Below are positions 1-13,131 of a stretch of DNA of 64,000 nt, in pieces. The position numbers and the translations under genes were made by a program. Position 1 is the stretch's first letter. Each line of letters begins with the position of its first letter. The stretch is taken from positions 272,996 through 336,995 of the forward strand of contig NZ_LMND01000030.1 in assembly GCF_001423265.1 (NCBI RefSeq), given 5' to 3'. A model generated the notes under the pieces. It saw nothing but the letters and a program-made list of their open reading frames with translations. It was not told the origin of the DNA and made no database searches. The DNA comes from Methylobacterium sp. Leaf108. GTDB lineage: Bacteria > Pseudomonadota > Alphaproteobacteria > Rhizobiales > Beijerinckiaceae.

Positions 1-772
1 CGGCGGCAACCGGGGCCTCCGGCTTGGTGGCCGGAACCTCGCCGGGCCGTAGCGTCGGGGCCGGTGCCGCCGGCGTCGCGCGGACGGCCGGTGTCGTTCC
101 GGCGGCATTGGGGCTGCGATCCCGCCCCCTGGCCTCGGCGGGCCGTGCCGGCGGGTTCAGGCGGCTGGTCCTGCGGGCAGGGTCACCGTTGCGCCTGGCC
201 GCATCGGGGTTGAGACCGAGCGCATTGGGATCGCCGGGTTCCACCCGCCTCGGTACGTCCGAGCGCAAGGGGACGCCGGGCAGGGGAGGGCCGAGATCGG
301 CCCGCCTTTGCCTATCCGGGGTCCGCCCATAGGGGATATCACTGGGGGGAATCGTCCGTTCGGCCTCGCGGCGGCGCGGCGCCACGTCCTCTTCCGTCCA
401 ACCGTAGGGACCCCGCGGCCGGTCGACGCGGAGCGGCGGCGGGACAAGCGGCTCCGACAGCCGGACGCGCCCGAGGACGGCCCCGTCGCGCGGGTCGAGG
501 ATCAGCCGTACTCGCCCGCCGTTCGGGCTTTCGGCCTCCACCACATAGGCGCGTCCGTCGAAGCGCGGCCGGGTGACGTCCGTGAAACCGCGGTCGTTGA
601 GGCGCCAGACCACCGCGCGCGGCGGCATCACGTCGTCGAAAGGGTCGAAATACTGCGCGTGGGCCGAGCTTGCGCCGATCGTCACGGCGGCAACGAGCCC
701 GAGCGCGAGGCAACGAAGAGGGGAAGATGAGCGCACAAGCGCCCTGCGACTCGTCGGCATGGGCTCGTTCAT
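1..772 (-). CDS. Secreted PepSY-like protein, 5' part only (runs off left edge)
   Basis: Reading the minus strand from an ATG at 772, the frame stays open for 257 codons to base 1, so the 3' end lies outside the window. The N-terminus has a twin-Arg-like basic stretch, a hydrophobic core and a likely signal-peptidase site after SSAHA (about residue 37). The mature start (residues 40-100) contains VVWRLNDRGF and VRLILDPRDGAVLG, the pattern of small PepSY-like domains in Rhizobiales. After that the protein becomes a Pro/Arg/Ala-rich low-complexity tail, probably disordered. ATG at 760 is an alternative start; neither has a convincing ribosome-binding site. Function unknown; export to the periplasm is inferred from the signal peptide. 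Confidence 0.7.
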   Translation of the reverse strand, partial: MNEPMPTSRRALVRSSSPLRCLALGLVAAVTIGASSAHAQYFDPFDDVMPPRAVVWRLNDRGFTDVTRPRFDGRAYVVEAESPNGGRVRLILDPRDGAVLGRVRLSEPLVPPPLRVDRPRGPYGWTEEDVAPRRREAERTIPPSDIPYGRTPDRQRRADLGPPLPGVPLRSDVPRRVEPGDPNALGLNPDAARRNGDPARRTSRLNPPARPAEARGRDRSPNAAGTTPAVRATPAAPAPTLRPGEVPATKPEAPVAA

Positions 773-1364
773 CCAATCGTGGAAACCGGTGATCCGGAGG
801 CCCGCTGTTGGCTCGGGTCCTCCGGCTCGGTCGGCGCGAGGTCCCGCGCCGCATTCCCGCCGTCTGTGCTCGGCGTGTCATGGTAGAGCGTCGGATTGGG
901 GCAGCAATGCGGGACGATCCTGGCAACATCGCGCCACCGCTCCCGGGACGAGGGAAGCAACCTCCCATATGCGCCCTTTCCCGCCTGCGGCGATGTCACG
1001 CCCATCCAGTGGAGACGTCGGGCCGGAAAAGCAGACGTCGCCCGCTTTGGAACCCTTGCTGGAATCGTGAAAATCTGTCATCCCGACGTTAGGACAGCAT
1101 GGCTGTCCCATTTCGTCGTGAGCATCGTGGTCGAACCGCCCCCATCCGACGATCGTTCGGAGTCCGGGCGAGACGTGGAGCCGGGCGCGTCAGCGGGACG
1201 GGTCGCGGCTCGCAGCGATGACCGGTACGGTGTCCGTCGGTATCGGATCCCGACCGGTGCCCGTCCGCGATCACGCGAAGATCGGTGCCGGACCACCCTG
1301 CCATCCGATGGTGGCAGGGCACGAAACATGCTCGTCGAGCGGGCAGACCTTTGACAGACGGGGG
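773..1364. other. 592-bp intergenic region between the secreted protein and gltB
   Basis: This divergent region should hold the promoters of both flanking genes. I found no convincing sigma-70 or sigma-54 pair. The TTGACA-like stretch at about 1351 is too close to the gltB start to serve it. The short open frames on both strands have no recognisable protein character. No RNA gene was seen. Confidence 0.5.
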
Positions 1365-6080
<4,716 letters not shown>

Positions 6081-6495
6081 TGTCGACCGGATCGTAGCTG
6101 GGCTCCCGGCGGGAAGGGCACCTACGATCCGGGCAGGTGCGATGGGACGGCGGTGGCATGCAGAGGCGGTCCCTCGCTTCCCACCGGGGTCCTTGCGGAA
6201 AGGGGGGGCTCCTTGTGCCACCGGTGAAAGGGCGGCGAGGTACCCTTCATCGTCGACAGCGCGTTTGTCGCGCACGACCTAGGGATGCGGACGCCGGATT
6301 CGGTCTCACTTCGCGCCCGGAGACCCGGGGTTGGCTCACCGGTTGCACCGTTGACCTCCGGGCGGGGCGGAACGGCGCTACCACTGATTTCACATCGGTG
6401 ATGCGCCGATCATAGACGACACGGGCTACTTGAGCGGCGGCGGCCCTGCGCCCTGCCTCACGACGGATCAGACAGACGCGCGAAAGACGGGCACG
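6081..6495 (+). other. 415-bp gltB-gltD spacer with strong hairpin
   Basis: Right after the gltB stop lies an 11-bp perfect inverted repeat (next entry). The remaining 360 bases contain no credible ORF. A weak promoter-like pair for gltD, TTCACA with ATAGAC 17 bp downstream (about 6389-6417), can be drawn. This suggests that gltD may be transcribed separately, or that the two messages are present in different amounts; that is inference. Confidence 0.4.
6087..6132 (+). terminator. Long stem-loop after gltB
   Basis: CCGGATCGTAG (6087-6097) is perfectly complementary to CTACGATCCGG (6122-6132) across a 24-nt loop. There is no U-tract, so it is either a weak or Rho-assisted terminator, a 3'-end stabiliser, or an attenuator between gltB and gltD. 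Confidence 0.5.
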
Positions 6496-7926
6496 ATGGG
6501 CAAGGTCACTGGGTTTCTCGAATTCGACCGGCAGGAGCAGAAGTACCAGCTCGCCGCCGACCGCGTTCGCCACTTCCGCGAGTTCACGCTGCCGCTCGAC
6601 GAGCACGACCTGAAGAAGCAGGCGGCGCGCTGCATGGATTGCGGCATCCCCTTCTGCCACGGCGACACCGGCTGCCCGGTCCACAACCAGATTCCGGACT
6701 GGAACGAGCTCGTCTTCCAGACCGATTGGGAGGAGGCGGCGCGCAACCTGCACTCCACCAACAACTTCCCCGAATTCACCGGCCGCATCTGCCCGGCGCC
6801 CTGCGAGGAGGCATGCACGCTCAACCTCGAGAACCAGCCGGTCGCCATCAAGACGATCGAGCAGGCCATCGCCGATCGCGCCTGGAACATGGGCTGGGTC
6901 AAGCCCGAGCCCGCCGAGATCCGGACCGGCAGGAAGGTTGCGGTGATCGGCTCCGGCCCCGCCGGGATGGCGGCGGCCCAGCAACTCGCCAGGGTCGGCC
7001 ACGAAGTCCATGTGTTCGAGCGTGAGCCCAAGGCCGGCGGTCTGCTCCGCTACGGCATTCCCGACTTCAAGATGGAGAAGCGGCACATCGACCGGCGCGT
7101 GACGCAGATGGAAGCCGAGGGGGTCAGATTCCACTACGGCGTCAATGTCGGCGTGACCAAGCCCCTCGACGAACTCACCGCCGAGTTCGACGCGGTGCTC
7201 TTCGCCGGCGGTGCCGAGGACCCGCGCAATCCGCAGCTTCCCGGTCAGGAGCTCGCCGGGGTGCATTACGCGATGCCGTTCCTCGTCCAGTCGAACCGCC
7301 GCGTCGGTGCCGAGCCGATGCCGGGCAACGGCGAGCCGCCGATCCTGGCGGCGGGCAAGAACGTCGTCGTCATCGGCGGCGGCGACACCGCATCCGATTG
7401 CGTCGGCACCTCCTTCCGCCAGGGTGCCCTGTCGGTGACGCAGCTCGACATCCGGCCGCGTCCGCCCGAGCGCGAGGACAAGCTCAGCGTCTGGCCGTAC
7501 TGGCCGACCAAGATGCGGACCTCGTCGAGTCAGGCCGAAGGCGCCGAGCGGGAGTTCCAGGCGGCGACGCTGCGGCTCGAGGGCAAGAAGGGCAGGCTCA
7601 CGGGTGTCGTCTGCACCCGCGTCGACGAGAAGCGCCAGCCGGTGCCGGGCGGCGAGTTCGTGCTTCCCGCCGATCTCGTATTCCTGGCGATCGGTTTTGC
7701 CGGGTCCGTCCGCAAGGGCCTTCTGGAGGAATCCGGCGTCGTGATGGACAAGCGCGGCAACGTCACCGCCAACGAGCGCGACTATCGGACCTCGCACGAA
7801 AAGATCTACGCCGCCGGCGACATGCGGCGCGGCCAGTCCCTCGTGGTCTGGGCGATCCGCGAGGGCCGTCAGGCAGCGCGCTCGATCGACGAGGCCCTGA
7901 TGGGAGCCAGCGTCCTTCCCCGCTGA
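6496..7926 (+). CDS. gltD: Glutamate synthase small subunit
   Basis: Flavoprotein that oxidises NADPH and passes electrons through Fe-S clusters to GltB. The 476-residue length fits the family. The N-terminal ferredoxin-like part has the cluster cysteines [16 protein letters not shown] and CPAPCEEAC. The FAD dinucleotide motif [10 protein letters not shown] follows, then the NADPH motif GGGDTASDC and a C-terminal FAD motif with [11 protein letters not shown] chose the ATG before GKVTGF because homologues begin there; an in-frame extension to 6430 has no family character. The ribosome-binding site is weak. It ends tail-to-tail with the next gene, with a 7-bp gap. Confidence 0.96.
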   Translation: MGKVTGFLEFDRQEQKYQLAADRVRHFREFTLPLDEHDLKKQAARCMDCGIPFCHGDTGCPVHNQIPDWNELVFQTDWEEAARNLHSTNNFPEFTGRICPAPCEEACTLNLENQPVAIKTIEQAIADRAWNMGWVKPEPAEIRTGRKVAVIGSGPAGMAAAQQLARVGHEVHVFEREPKAGGLLRYGIPDFKMEKRHIDRRVTQMEAEGVRFHYGVNVGVTKPLDELTAEFDAVLFAGGAEDPRNPQLPGQELAGVHYAMPFLVQSNRRVGAEPMPGNGEPPILAAGKNVVVIGGGDTASDCVGTSFRQGALSVTQLDIRPRPPEREDKLSVWPYWPTKMRTSSSQAEGAEREFQAATLRLEGKKGRLTGVVCTRVDEKRQPVPGGEFVLPADLVFLAIGFAGSVRKGLLEESGVVMDKRGNVTANERDYRTSHEKIYAAGDMRRGQSLVVWAIREGRQAARSIDEALMGASVLPR

Positions 7927-7933
7927 GGCCGCT

Positions 7934-9355
7934 TCAGCTCGGCGGCCAGCGGAAGTCGTCGGCCCGGCCGGGCTGGGGCGGCGGTGCCGCCCCGCGCTGG
8001 AGGGTGCGCTCCACCGTTCCGCTGGCATCGGGTTCGCGCGGCCTGCCATTCATCAGGGCGCCGCCCGGGGAGATCTCGGCGCGGCTCAGCGGCACCACCG
8101 GCCCCGCCGCCGGCTTGACCGGCAGGGCGGGGATGCCGGGCGGTTCGGGCAGGCTCGGCAGCATCGCCGTGATCAGCTTGTCGATCGCGGCGGTGTCGTC
8201 GAGCTTGGGCGGGTCGGCGTTCAGGGCCGGGCCAGAGGGCGTCGTCGCGATCGCGGCGGCGGGCTGCTCCGACAGCGGCGTACCGGCTCCCATCATCCGC
8301 TTCAGTTCCACATCCGCGAAATGCGCCACCTTGCGGGAGCCCGCACCGGTAAAGTGGACTCCATCGGCGGTGCGCAACTTGGCCGGCTGTCCCTCGAGGT
8401 CCGGGCCGGTCGCCGCGTAGCGGTTGCGCTCGTCGACGAAGCCCGGCCAGATATCGACGTAGGTTCCGCCTGCCCTTGCCACCCGCTCGCGATAGATGTC
8501 GTTGAGAGTGGTGAGGTCCTTGGTCAGGCTGTCGCTGCGCATCGGCGGCGTGCCGACCCAGATCAAGGGGATCTTGCGATCCGCGAACACCTTCACGAGG
8601 GCGTCGACCCGGTCACGGTAGATGTCCCGCCAACGCTCGCTCAGGACCTCGACGGTCTGGTCGCCCTCGCGAATCGGCTGGCGATCATTGGCGCCCAGCA
8701 TGACGAGGGCGTAGGCCGGCTTGGGCCCGGTCTTCAGATACTCCTCGGCGACCTTGGGCCAATCGACCACGTCCTTGCGCACGAGGCCGCTGTCGGCCTT
8801 CGAGCGGTCGACGACTTCGACATCGGCATTGTCCTCGAAGACGTCGTCGAGGCCGCGACCGAGGTAGCTCGCCAGGGAATCGCCGAAGACGGCGAGCCGC
8901 GTGGTGGGCTCGACCTTGGGTGCGGTCGGCTTGGGTTGCGCCGCCACCGCCGGCGCCGGTCGGGGGCGTCGGGCCGCGGGTGAGGCCGGCGCACGCCGGT
9001 CGTCGCTGTAGGTGCTCGGGGGCGGGGCGCTACGCGGCCGGGTCGGCCGTGCCGACGGGACCGGCGCCGGCTGCGCCTGCTGCGGCCTGTCCTCCCAGGG
9101 CCAGAAGAACTGCCGGGGCGCCTCCTGCGGCTGAGGGGCATAACGGCGTCCGGTCTGACGGCCACCGCCGCCATAGCCCCCGTCGTCCCGGTAGTAATCA
9201 GGGGCTCGGCGTCGCGGCACGTCGTCGTAATCGCCCCATTGCGCGAGGGCCGGCGACACGATCCCCATGAAGCCCGTGGCCACGATCGCGCACAGGACGA
9301 TGCGTCCGTGCCGATGGGCCGTGGTCGCGCGAAACGTCGTGGCTGTCATCGGCAC
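7934..9355 (-). CDS. Periplasmic SGNH-hydrolase (DUF459-type) protein
   Basis: 473 residues with a signal peptide (about 1-40, ending PALAQ), then about 130 residues of Pro/Arg/Gly-rich linker, then an SGNH/GDSL-like domain. Block I reads FGDSLASYL with the nucleophilic serine, block III MLGANDRQ, and block V DGVHFTGAGS with the Asp-x-x-His pair. DUF459 proteins are SGNH hydrolases of uncertain substrate; deacetylation of wall or exopolysaccharide is a common proposal, not shown here. The C-terminal 80 residues are again Pro-rich. The next upstream genes on this strand are a murein transglycosylase and galE, which fits an envelope role. ATG at 9349 is an alternative start. Confidence 0.85.
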   Translation of the reverse strand: MPMTATTFRATTAHRHGRIVLCAIVATGFMGIVSPALAQWGDYDDVPRRRAPDYYRDDGGYGGGGRQTGRRYAPQPQEAPRQFFWPWEDRPQQAQPAPVPSARPTRPRSAPPPSTYSDDRRAPASPAARRPRPAPAVAAQPKPTAPKVEPTTRLAVFGDSLASYLGRGLDDVFEDNADVEVVDRSKADSGLVRKDVVDWPKVAEEYLKTGPKPAYALVMLGANDRQPIREGDQTVEVLSERWRDIYRDRVDALVKVFADRKIPLIWVGTPPMRSDSLTKDLTTLNDIYRERVARAGGTYVDIWPGFVDERNRYAATGPDLEGQPAKLRTADGVHFTGAGSRKVAHFADVELKRMMGAGTPLSEQPAAAIATTPSGPALNADPPKLDDTAAIDKLITAMLPSLPEPPGIPALPVKPAAGPVVPLSRAEISPGGALMNGRPREPDASGTVERTLQRGAAPPPQPGRADDFRWPPS

Positions 9356-9448
9356 GCGGTCCCATCGTCGCGGGTCCGTGGACGCGGCCCGACTTCGTCA
9401 GGGCGGCAGTATAGGCGGCATCCGGCGGGGCGGCGAATCCCTCGTCTG

Positions 9449-10669
9449 TCAGCGGGCTGCCTTCAGGTGCGCCAGCAGGCTCGCGCTCGCGTAGCCGTCG
9501 GCGACGAGGCCGGCGCTGATCTGATAGCGCCGCACCGCCTCGCGCAGCTTCGGCCCGGCCCGGCCGTCGGCATTGCCATCGTAGAAACCTTTCGCGGCGA
9601 GCGCCTCCTGCAGCGCCTGAAGGCCCGTCTTGTCGAGACGGGTCGCCGCATTCGGCCAGGGCGCCGACAGGGCAGGTCCGCCAGCCAGCCGGTCGGCGAG
9701 ATGACCGATGGCGAGGGCGTAGGAATCGGAGGTGTTGTAGCCGCGGATGACCTCGAAATTGCCGGTGACGAGGAAGACCGCCCCCCCCGCACCGCCGGGC
9801 AGGAACAGGCTGGCCTCGCCGCTGCGCGGCAGGTCGCGGCCGTCGACGCGCCGGACGCCGCGGGCGCCGAAATCCGCCAGGTCGCCGCGATATCGCGCGA
9901 GATCGTACCCGGGCGGCAGCGTGACGGCGTAGCCCCACGAGAGGGCGGGGTTCCAGCCGAGGCTGCGCAGGAAGGCGGCGATCGAGGCCAGCGCATCGGC
10001 GGGCGACGTCCAGATGTCGCGCCTGCCGTCGCCGTCGAAGTCGACGGCGTGCTTGAGGTAGTTCGAGGGCAGGAACTGCACCTGTCCCATGGCGCCCGCC
10101 CAGGAGCCTTTCATGGCTTGGGGGGTGATGTAGCCCTGTTCGAGGATGGCCAGCGCCGCCAGCAGTTCGTCTCGAAACAGGGTGCCACGGTGCTTCGCCT
10201 GCGCCAGGGTCGCGAGGGAGCGGACCACCGGCAGCGTCCCGCCGCTGGCGCCGAAATCCGATTCGACGCCCCAGATCGCCAGGATCACCCAGCGCGGCAC
10301 GCCCGAGTCGGCTTCGATGCGCGCCAGCGCGGCGTCGAGCCGCGCCGCCTCGGCGCGCCCACGCGCGATCCGACCGGGCGAGACGGCGCCCACGAGATAG
10401 TCCCACACCGGGCGTCCGAACTCGCCCTGCGCCTTCGTCCGCGCGAGGACGGACGGGTCGGGTTCGCGCACGTCGGCGAAGGCCCTGTCGAAGGTCGCAT
10501 CGGAGATGCCGCGGCTGCGGGCGTCCGGCCTCAGGGTATCGAGGAAAGCGCGGAACGCCGGGGCCCCGGCCTGCACCGACTCCGCGGGGGACGCGGGGGC
10601 CGCCTCGACGCGACCCGCCGCCATGACGGCGAGCGCGATCGCCAGGATCGGGGCGGACGGGCCGATCAC
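9449..10669 (-). CDS. Lytic murein transglycosylase, MltB family, with peptidoglycan-binding domain
   Basis: Cleaves glycan strands of peptidoglycan to 1,6-anhydromuropeptides in the periplasm. 406 residues: N-terminal signal sequence (about 1-24), SLT/MltB catalytic domain (about 30-320) with the catalytic Glu in IWGVESDFG and the motif GSWAGAMGQVQFLPS, then a C-terminal PG_binding_1 domain (about 335-400). There is no lipobox, so this is a soluble form. The GTG start overlaps the galE stop by four bases (GTGA), so translation is probably coupled to galE. A paralogue lies at 60354-61544. Confidence 0.93.
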   Translation of the reverse strand: MIGPSAPILAIALAVMAAGRVEAAPASPAESVQAGAPAFRAFLDTLRPDARSRGISDATFDRAFADVREPDPSVLARTKAQGEFGRPVWDYLVGAVSPGRIARGRAEAARLDAALARIEADSGVPRWVILAIWGVESDFGASGGTLPVVRSLATLAQAKHRGTLFRDELLAALAILEQGYITPQAMKGSWAGAMGQVQFLPSNYLKHAVDFDGDGRRDIWTSPADALASIAAFLRSLGWNPALSWGYAVTLPPGYDLARYRGDLADFGARGVRRVDGRDLPRSGEASLFLPGGAGGAVFLVTGNFEVIRGYNTSDSYALAIGHLADRLAGGPALSAPWPNAATRLDKTGLQALQEALAAKGFYDGNADGRAGPKLREAVRRYQISAGLVADGYASASLLAHLKAAR

Positions 10670-11658
10670 GTCCGGTTACGCCTGGTCAGGGCGTCCTCCC
10701 AGGCCAGTGCCTGGGTGACGATGCCCGTGAGATCGTCGTGGCGCGGCCTCCAGCCGAGCCGGTCGCGGATCCGGTCCGCCCCGGCGACGATGCAGGCGGG
10801 ATCGCCGGCCCGTCGCGGCGACAGGCGCACGGGGAAGTCGACGCCCGAGACGCGCTTGACCACGTCGATCACCTCCAGCACCGAATAGCCGCGCCCGTAG
10901 CCGCAATTGAGCGTCAGGCTCTCGCCGCCGGCCCTCAGGTGGTCGAGGGCGAGGCGATGGGCCTCCGCCAGGTCCGACACCTGGATGTAGTCGCGCAGGC
11001 ACGATCCGTCCGGGGTCGGATAATCGGTGCCGAACACCTCGAGGTGCGAACGCTGCCCGAGGGCGGCCTGCGTCGCGACCTTGATGAGGTGGGTGGCGTT
11101 GGGCGTCGACTGTCCGGTGCGTCCGCGCGGGTCGGCGCCCGCGACGTTGAAGTAGCGCAGGATGACGTAGCTGAAGCCATGCGCCTTGGCCGCGTCTGCG
11201 ATCATCCATTCGCTCATCAGCTTGGAGCGACCGTAGGGATTGATCGGCGAGGGACCGAGGTCTTCGGGCACCGGCACCGTCTCCGGCTCGCCGTAGACCG
11301 CGGCGGTGGAGGAGAAAATGACGTGTTTCACGCCCTGCGCGACCGCGGTCTCGATGAGGGCGCGGGTCTTGACGGTGTTGGCGAGGTAGTAGCCGAGCGG
11401 GTCGGCGACCGAATCCGGCACCACGATCCGTGCCGCGAAATGCGCCACCGCGTCGACGCCGTGGCGGCGGATCACGTCGGCGACCAGGGCCTGGTCGGCC
11501 ACATCGCCCACCACCAGCCGCACTTCCGGCGGTAGCGCCCAGTCGAACCCGGTGGAAAGGTCGTCGAGGACGACGATGTCGTCATGGCCCGCGTCGATCA
11601 GCGCGAGGACCATGTGGCTGCCGATGTAGCCGGCGCCCCCCGTCACCAGAACCGCCAT
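10666..11658 (-). CDS. galE: UDP-glucose 4-epimerase
   Basis: Interconverts UDP-glucose and UDP-galactose for surface polysaccharides. 330 residues, the usual size. The Rossmann NAD motif GGAGYIGSH is at the N-terminus, the catalytic Ser lies in FSSTAAVYG and the Tyr-x-x-x-Lys pair in YGRSKLMSE; the NAG/substrate loop GRTGQSTPNATHL is also GalE-like. An AAAGG-type ribosome-binding site precedes the ATG. It is divergent from galU, whose product makes the substrate, and its stop overlaps the start of the downstream transglycosylase gene. Confidence 0.95.
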   Translation of the reverse strand: MAVLVTGGAGYIGSHMVLALIDAGHDDIVVLDDLSTGFDWALPPEVRLVVGDVADQALVADVIRRHGVDAVAHFAARIVVPDSVADPLGYYLANTVKTRALIETAVAQGVKHVIFSSTAAVYGEPETVPVPEDLGPSPINPYGRSKLMSEWMIADAAKAHGFSYVILRYFNVAGADPRGRTGQSTPNATHLIKVATQAALGQRSHLEVFGTDYPTPDGSCLRDYIQVSDLAEAHRLALDHLRAGGESLTLNCGYGRGYSVLEVIDVVKRVSGVDFPVRLSPRRAGDPACIVAGADRIRDRLGWRPRHDDLTGIVTQALAWEDALTRRNRT

Positions 11659-11735
11659 GTGGAACTGCCTTTCGATATCGCCGCGTGACCGCCCGGAGCG
11701 AGCCCTCCGCGACGAACCCGGGAAAGGGCAGGCGA

Positions 11736-11765
11736 CTTATCCTGCCGGACAAGCGGACGTTATAT
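11736..11765 (+). promoter_or_regulatory. Candidate sigma-70 promoter of galU
   Basis: CTTATC (11736-11741) and TTATAT (11760-11765) are separated by 18 bp, or GTTATA (11759-11764) by 17 bp, within the galE-galU divergent region. It is a moderate match to the alphaproteobacterial housekeeping promoter; predicted start near 11772, giving a leader of about 110 nt. Confidence 0.4.
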
Positions 11766-11884
11766 CGAAAATGCACCACATCGTTTATGCCGCATGAGGG
11801 ATCGTGATGGCAGGCAGGGCTGGTCCATCCGAGACGACACGTCCACCGTCCGCCTTTCCACCTCTCCGCACCGGGTTCCGCTCG

Positions 11885-12751
11885 ATGAAACCGATTCGCA
11901 AGGCCGTCCTTCCTGTCGCGGGCCTCGGCACCCGCTTTCTTCCTGCGACGAAGGCCGTCCCCAAGGAGATGCTGACGGTGGTCGACCGGCCGGTCGTCCA
12001 GCACGTGGTCGACGAGGCGCGCGAAGCGGGCATCGAGCACTTCATATTCGTGACGGGCCGCAACAAGGCGGTGATCGAGGATCATTTCGACATCGCCTTC
12101 GAACTCGACCAGATGCTGCGCGAGCGCGGCAAACAGGCGGCCTACGAGGATTTGAAGCGCGACCTGCCCAAGGCCGGCCAGGTCAGCTTCACCCGCCAGC
12201 AGGCTCCGCTCGGCCTCGGCCACGCCGTCTGGTGCGCCCGCGAGATCGTCGGCGACGAGCCCTTCGCCGTTCTCCTCCCCGACATGCTCAGCCGCGGCTG
12301 CATGGGCCAGATGCTCGCCGCCTACGAGCGCCACGGCGGCAACGTGATCGCCGTCGAGGAGGTCGCCCCCGAGGAAACGCATCAATACGGCATCGTCGGC
12401 GTCGGGGAGACCTTCGGCCAGACCTTCGAGATCAACGGCATGGTCGAGAAGCCCAAGGCCGGCACCGCGCCCTCGAACTTCATCATTTCCGGCCGCTACA
12501 TCCTCCAGCCCGAGATCTTCTCGATCCTGGAGCGTGGCGAGAAGGGGGCCGGTGGCGAGATCCAGCTCACCGACGCCATGATCGCCCTGTCCCAGCAGCA
12601 GAGTTTCTACGGCATGCATTACGAGGGGCGGACCTACGACACCGGCTCCAAGATCGGCTTTCTCGCCGCCAACATCGCCTACGCCCTCGAGCGACAGGAT
12701 CTCGCCGGCCCGCTCAAGGCCGAGATCGCGCGGCTTCTGCGCGAAGACTGA
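11885..12751 (+). CDS. galU: UTP-glucose-1-phosphate uridylyltransferase
   Basis: Makes UDP-glucose, the precursor for exopolysaccharide, LPS core and, through GalE, UDP-galactose. 288 residues; the nucleotide-binding signature [17 protein letters not shown] begins at residue 13 and the conserved VEKP segment is at the expected place. The frame extends upstream to 11804, but homologues start at [13 protein letters not shown], so I placed the start there; the ribosome-binding site is weak. It is divergent from galE. Confidence 0.95.
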   Translation: MKPIRKAVLPVAGLGTRFLPATKAVPKEMLTVVDRPVVQHVVDEAREAGIEHFIFVTGRNKAVIEDHFDIAFELDQMLRERGKQAAYEDLKRDLPKAGQVSFTRQQAPLGLGHAVWCAREIVGDEPFAVLLPDMLSRGCMGQMLAAYERHGGNVIAVEEVAPEETHQYGIVGVGETFGQTFEINGMVEKPKAGTAPSNFIISGRYILQPEIFSILERGEKGAGGEIQLTDAMIALSQQQSFYGMHYEGRTYDTGSKIGFLAANIAYALERQDLAGPLKAEIARLLRED

Positions 12752-12925
12752 GTGCGTCCCTGTGCGAGAGGAGTGCCGGACTCGCTGCCATGACCGGCAC
12801 CCCGATGGGGGCCGGGCAGGCACGAGCCGAACGACCGACATCGTCCCGCTCGACCTCGATGGGGATCGCTGCGCTTAACGCGGCGGGGGCATGCGCACAG
12901 CGCAGCCGGAATGTGCGAAACGGCT

Positions 12926-12954
12926 CTTGTGTTTTGTGCGACGCAAATTAATTA
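12926..12954 (+). promoter_or_regulatory. Candidate promoter of the small RNA
   Basis: CTTGTG (12926-12931) and TAATTA (12949-12954) are 17 bp apart in an AT-rich patch that stands out from the surrounding GC-rich DNA. CTTG at -35 is typical of alphaproteobacterial sigma-70 promoters. The start of transcription would fall near 12962, just before the first hairpin of the RNA. Confidence 0.5.
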
Positions 12955-12961
12955 TTGCATT

Positions 12962-13049
12962 GCGAGATCGCGATGGCGTCGCGGTCTGGCAGCCCTTCTT
13001 GGGCGTTTCCTCCCTAGACTTCGGGCCGCTCTTCGGAGCGGCCTTTTTT
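12962..13049 (+). ncRNA. Alpha-r8 (MmgR / suhB-motif) family-like small RNA
   Basis: Three stem-loops are visible. Hairpin 1 pairs 12965-12973 with 12979-12987 (9 bp, one G-U). Hairpin 2 pairs GCCC 12992-12995 with GGGC 13001-13004. The single-stranded TTTCCTCCCT follows at 13006-13015, then an 8-bp terminator with UUCG loop and six Ts. The decamer UUUCCUCCCU between hairpin and terminator is the hallmark I recall for the alpha-r8/MmgR family of Rhizobiales (Rfam suhB motif). In Sinorhizobium, MmgR is about 77 nt, Hfq-bound, and limits polyhydroxybutyrate/phasin accumulation when nitrogen is short. Family assignment rests on motif and architecture only; the 5' end is inferred from the promoter. 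Confidence 0.7.
13024..13049 (+). terminator. Rho-independent terminator of the small RNA
   Basis: GGCCGCTC (13024-13031), TTCG loop, GAGCGGCC (13036-13043), then TTTTTT (13044-13049). It is a textbook intrinsic terminator with a UUCG tetraloop. It lies about 270 bp after galU and directly follows the conserved CU-rich decamer, so it belongs to the small RNA. Confidence 0.9.
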
Positions 13050-13131
13050 GTTGGGCGCACGCCTTGTCGAGGCGATGTCCTGCTCCGGGCGCGCGCGAGG
13101 CGCTCGGCTCTCGTCCCGCCGGGACGCGGCC

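Larger units (their letters stand above)
12752..13131. other. Intergenic region holding the small RNA gene
   Basis: 380 bp between galU and the convergent amidohydrolase gene. Apart from the small RNA, its promoter and its terminator I see no coding signal; 12752-12920 shows nothing recognisable. Confidence 0.5.

Noticed and set aside
1345..1364. TTGACA-like element as a gltB promoter
   Set aside because: It is within 15 bases of the start codon, too near to serve as -35 of that gene.
12908..12933. GGAAT-N17-TGTT before the small RNA as an EcfG promoter
   Set aside because: Both boxes deviate from consensus, and the sigma-70 pair gives a start that fits the RNA structure better.
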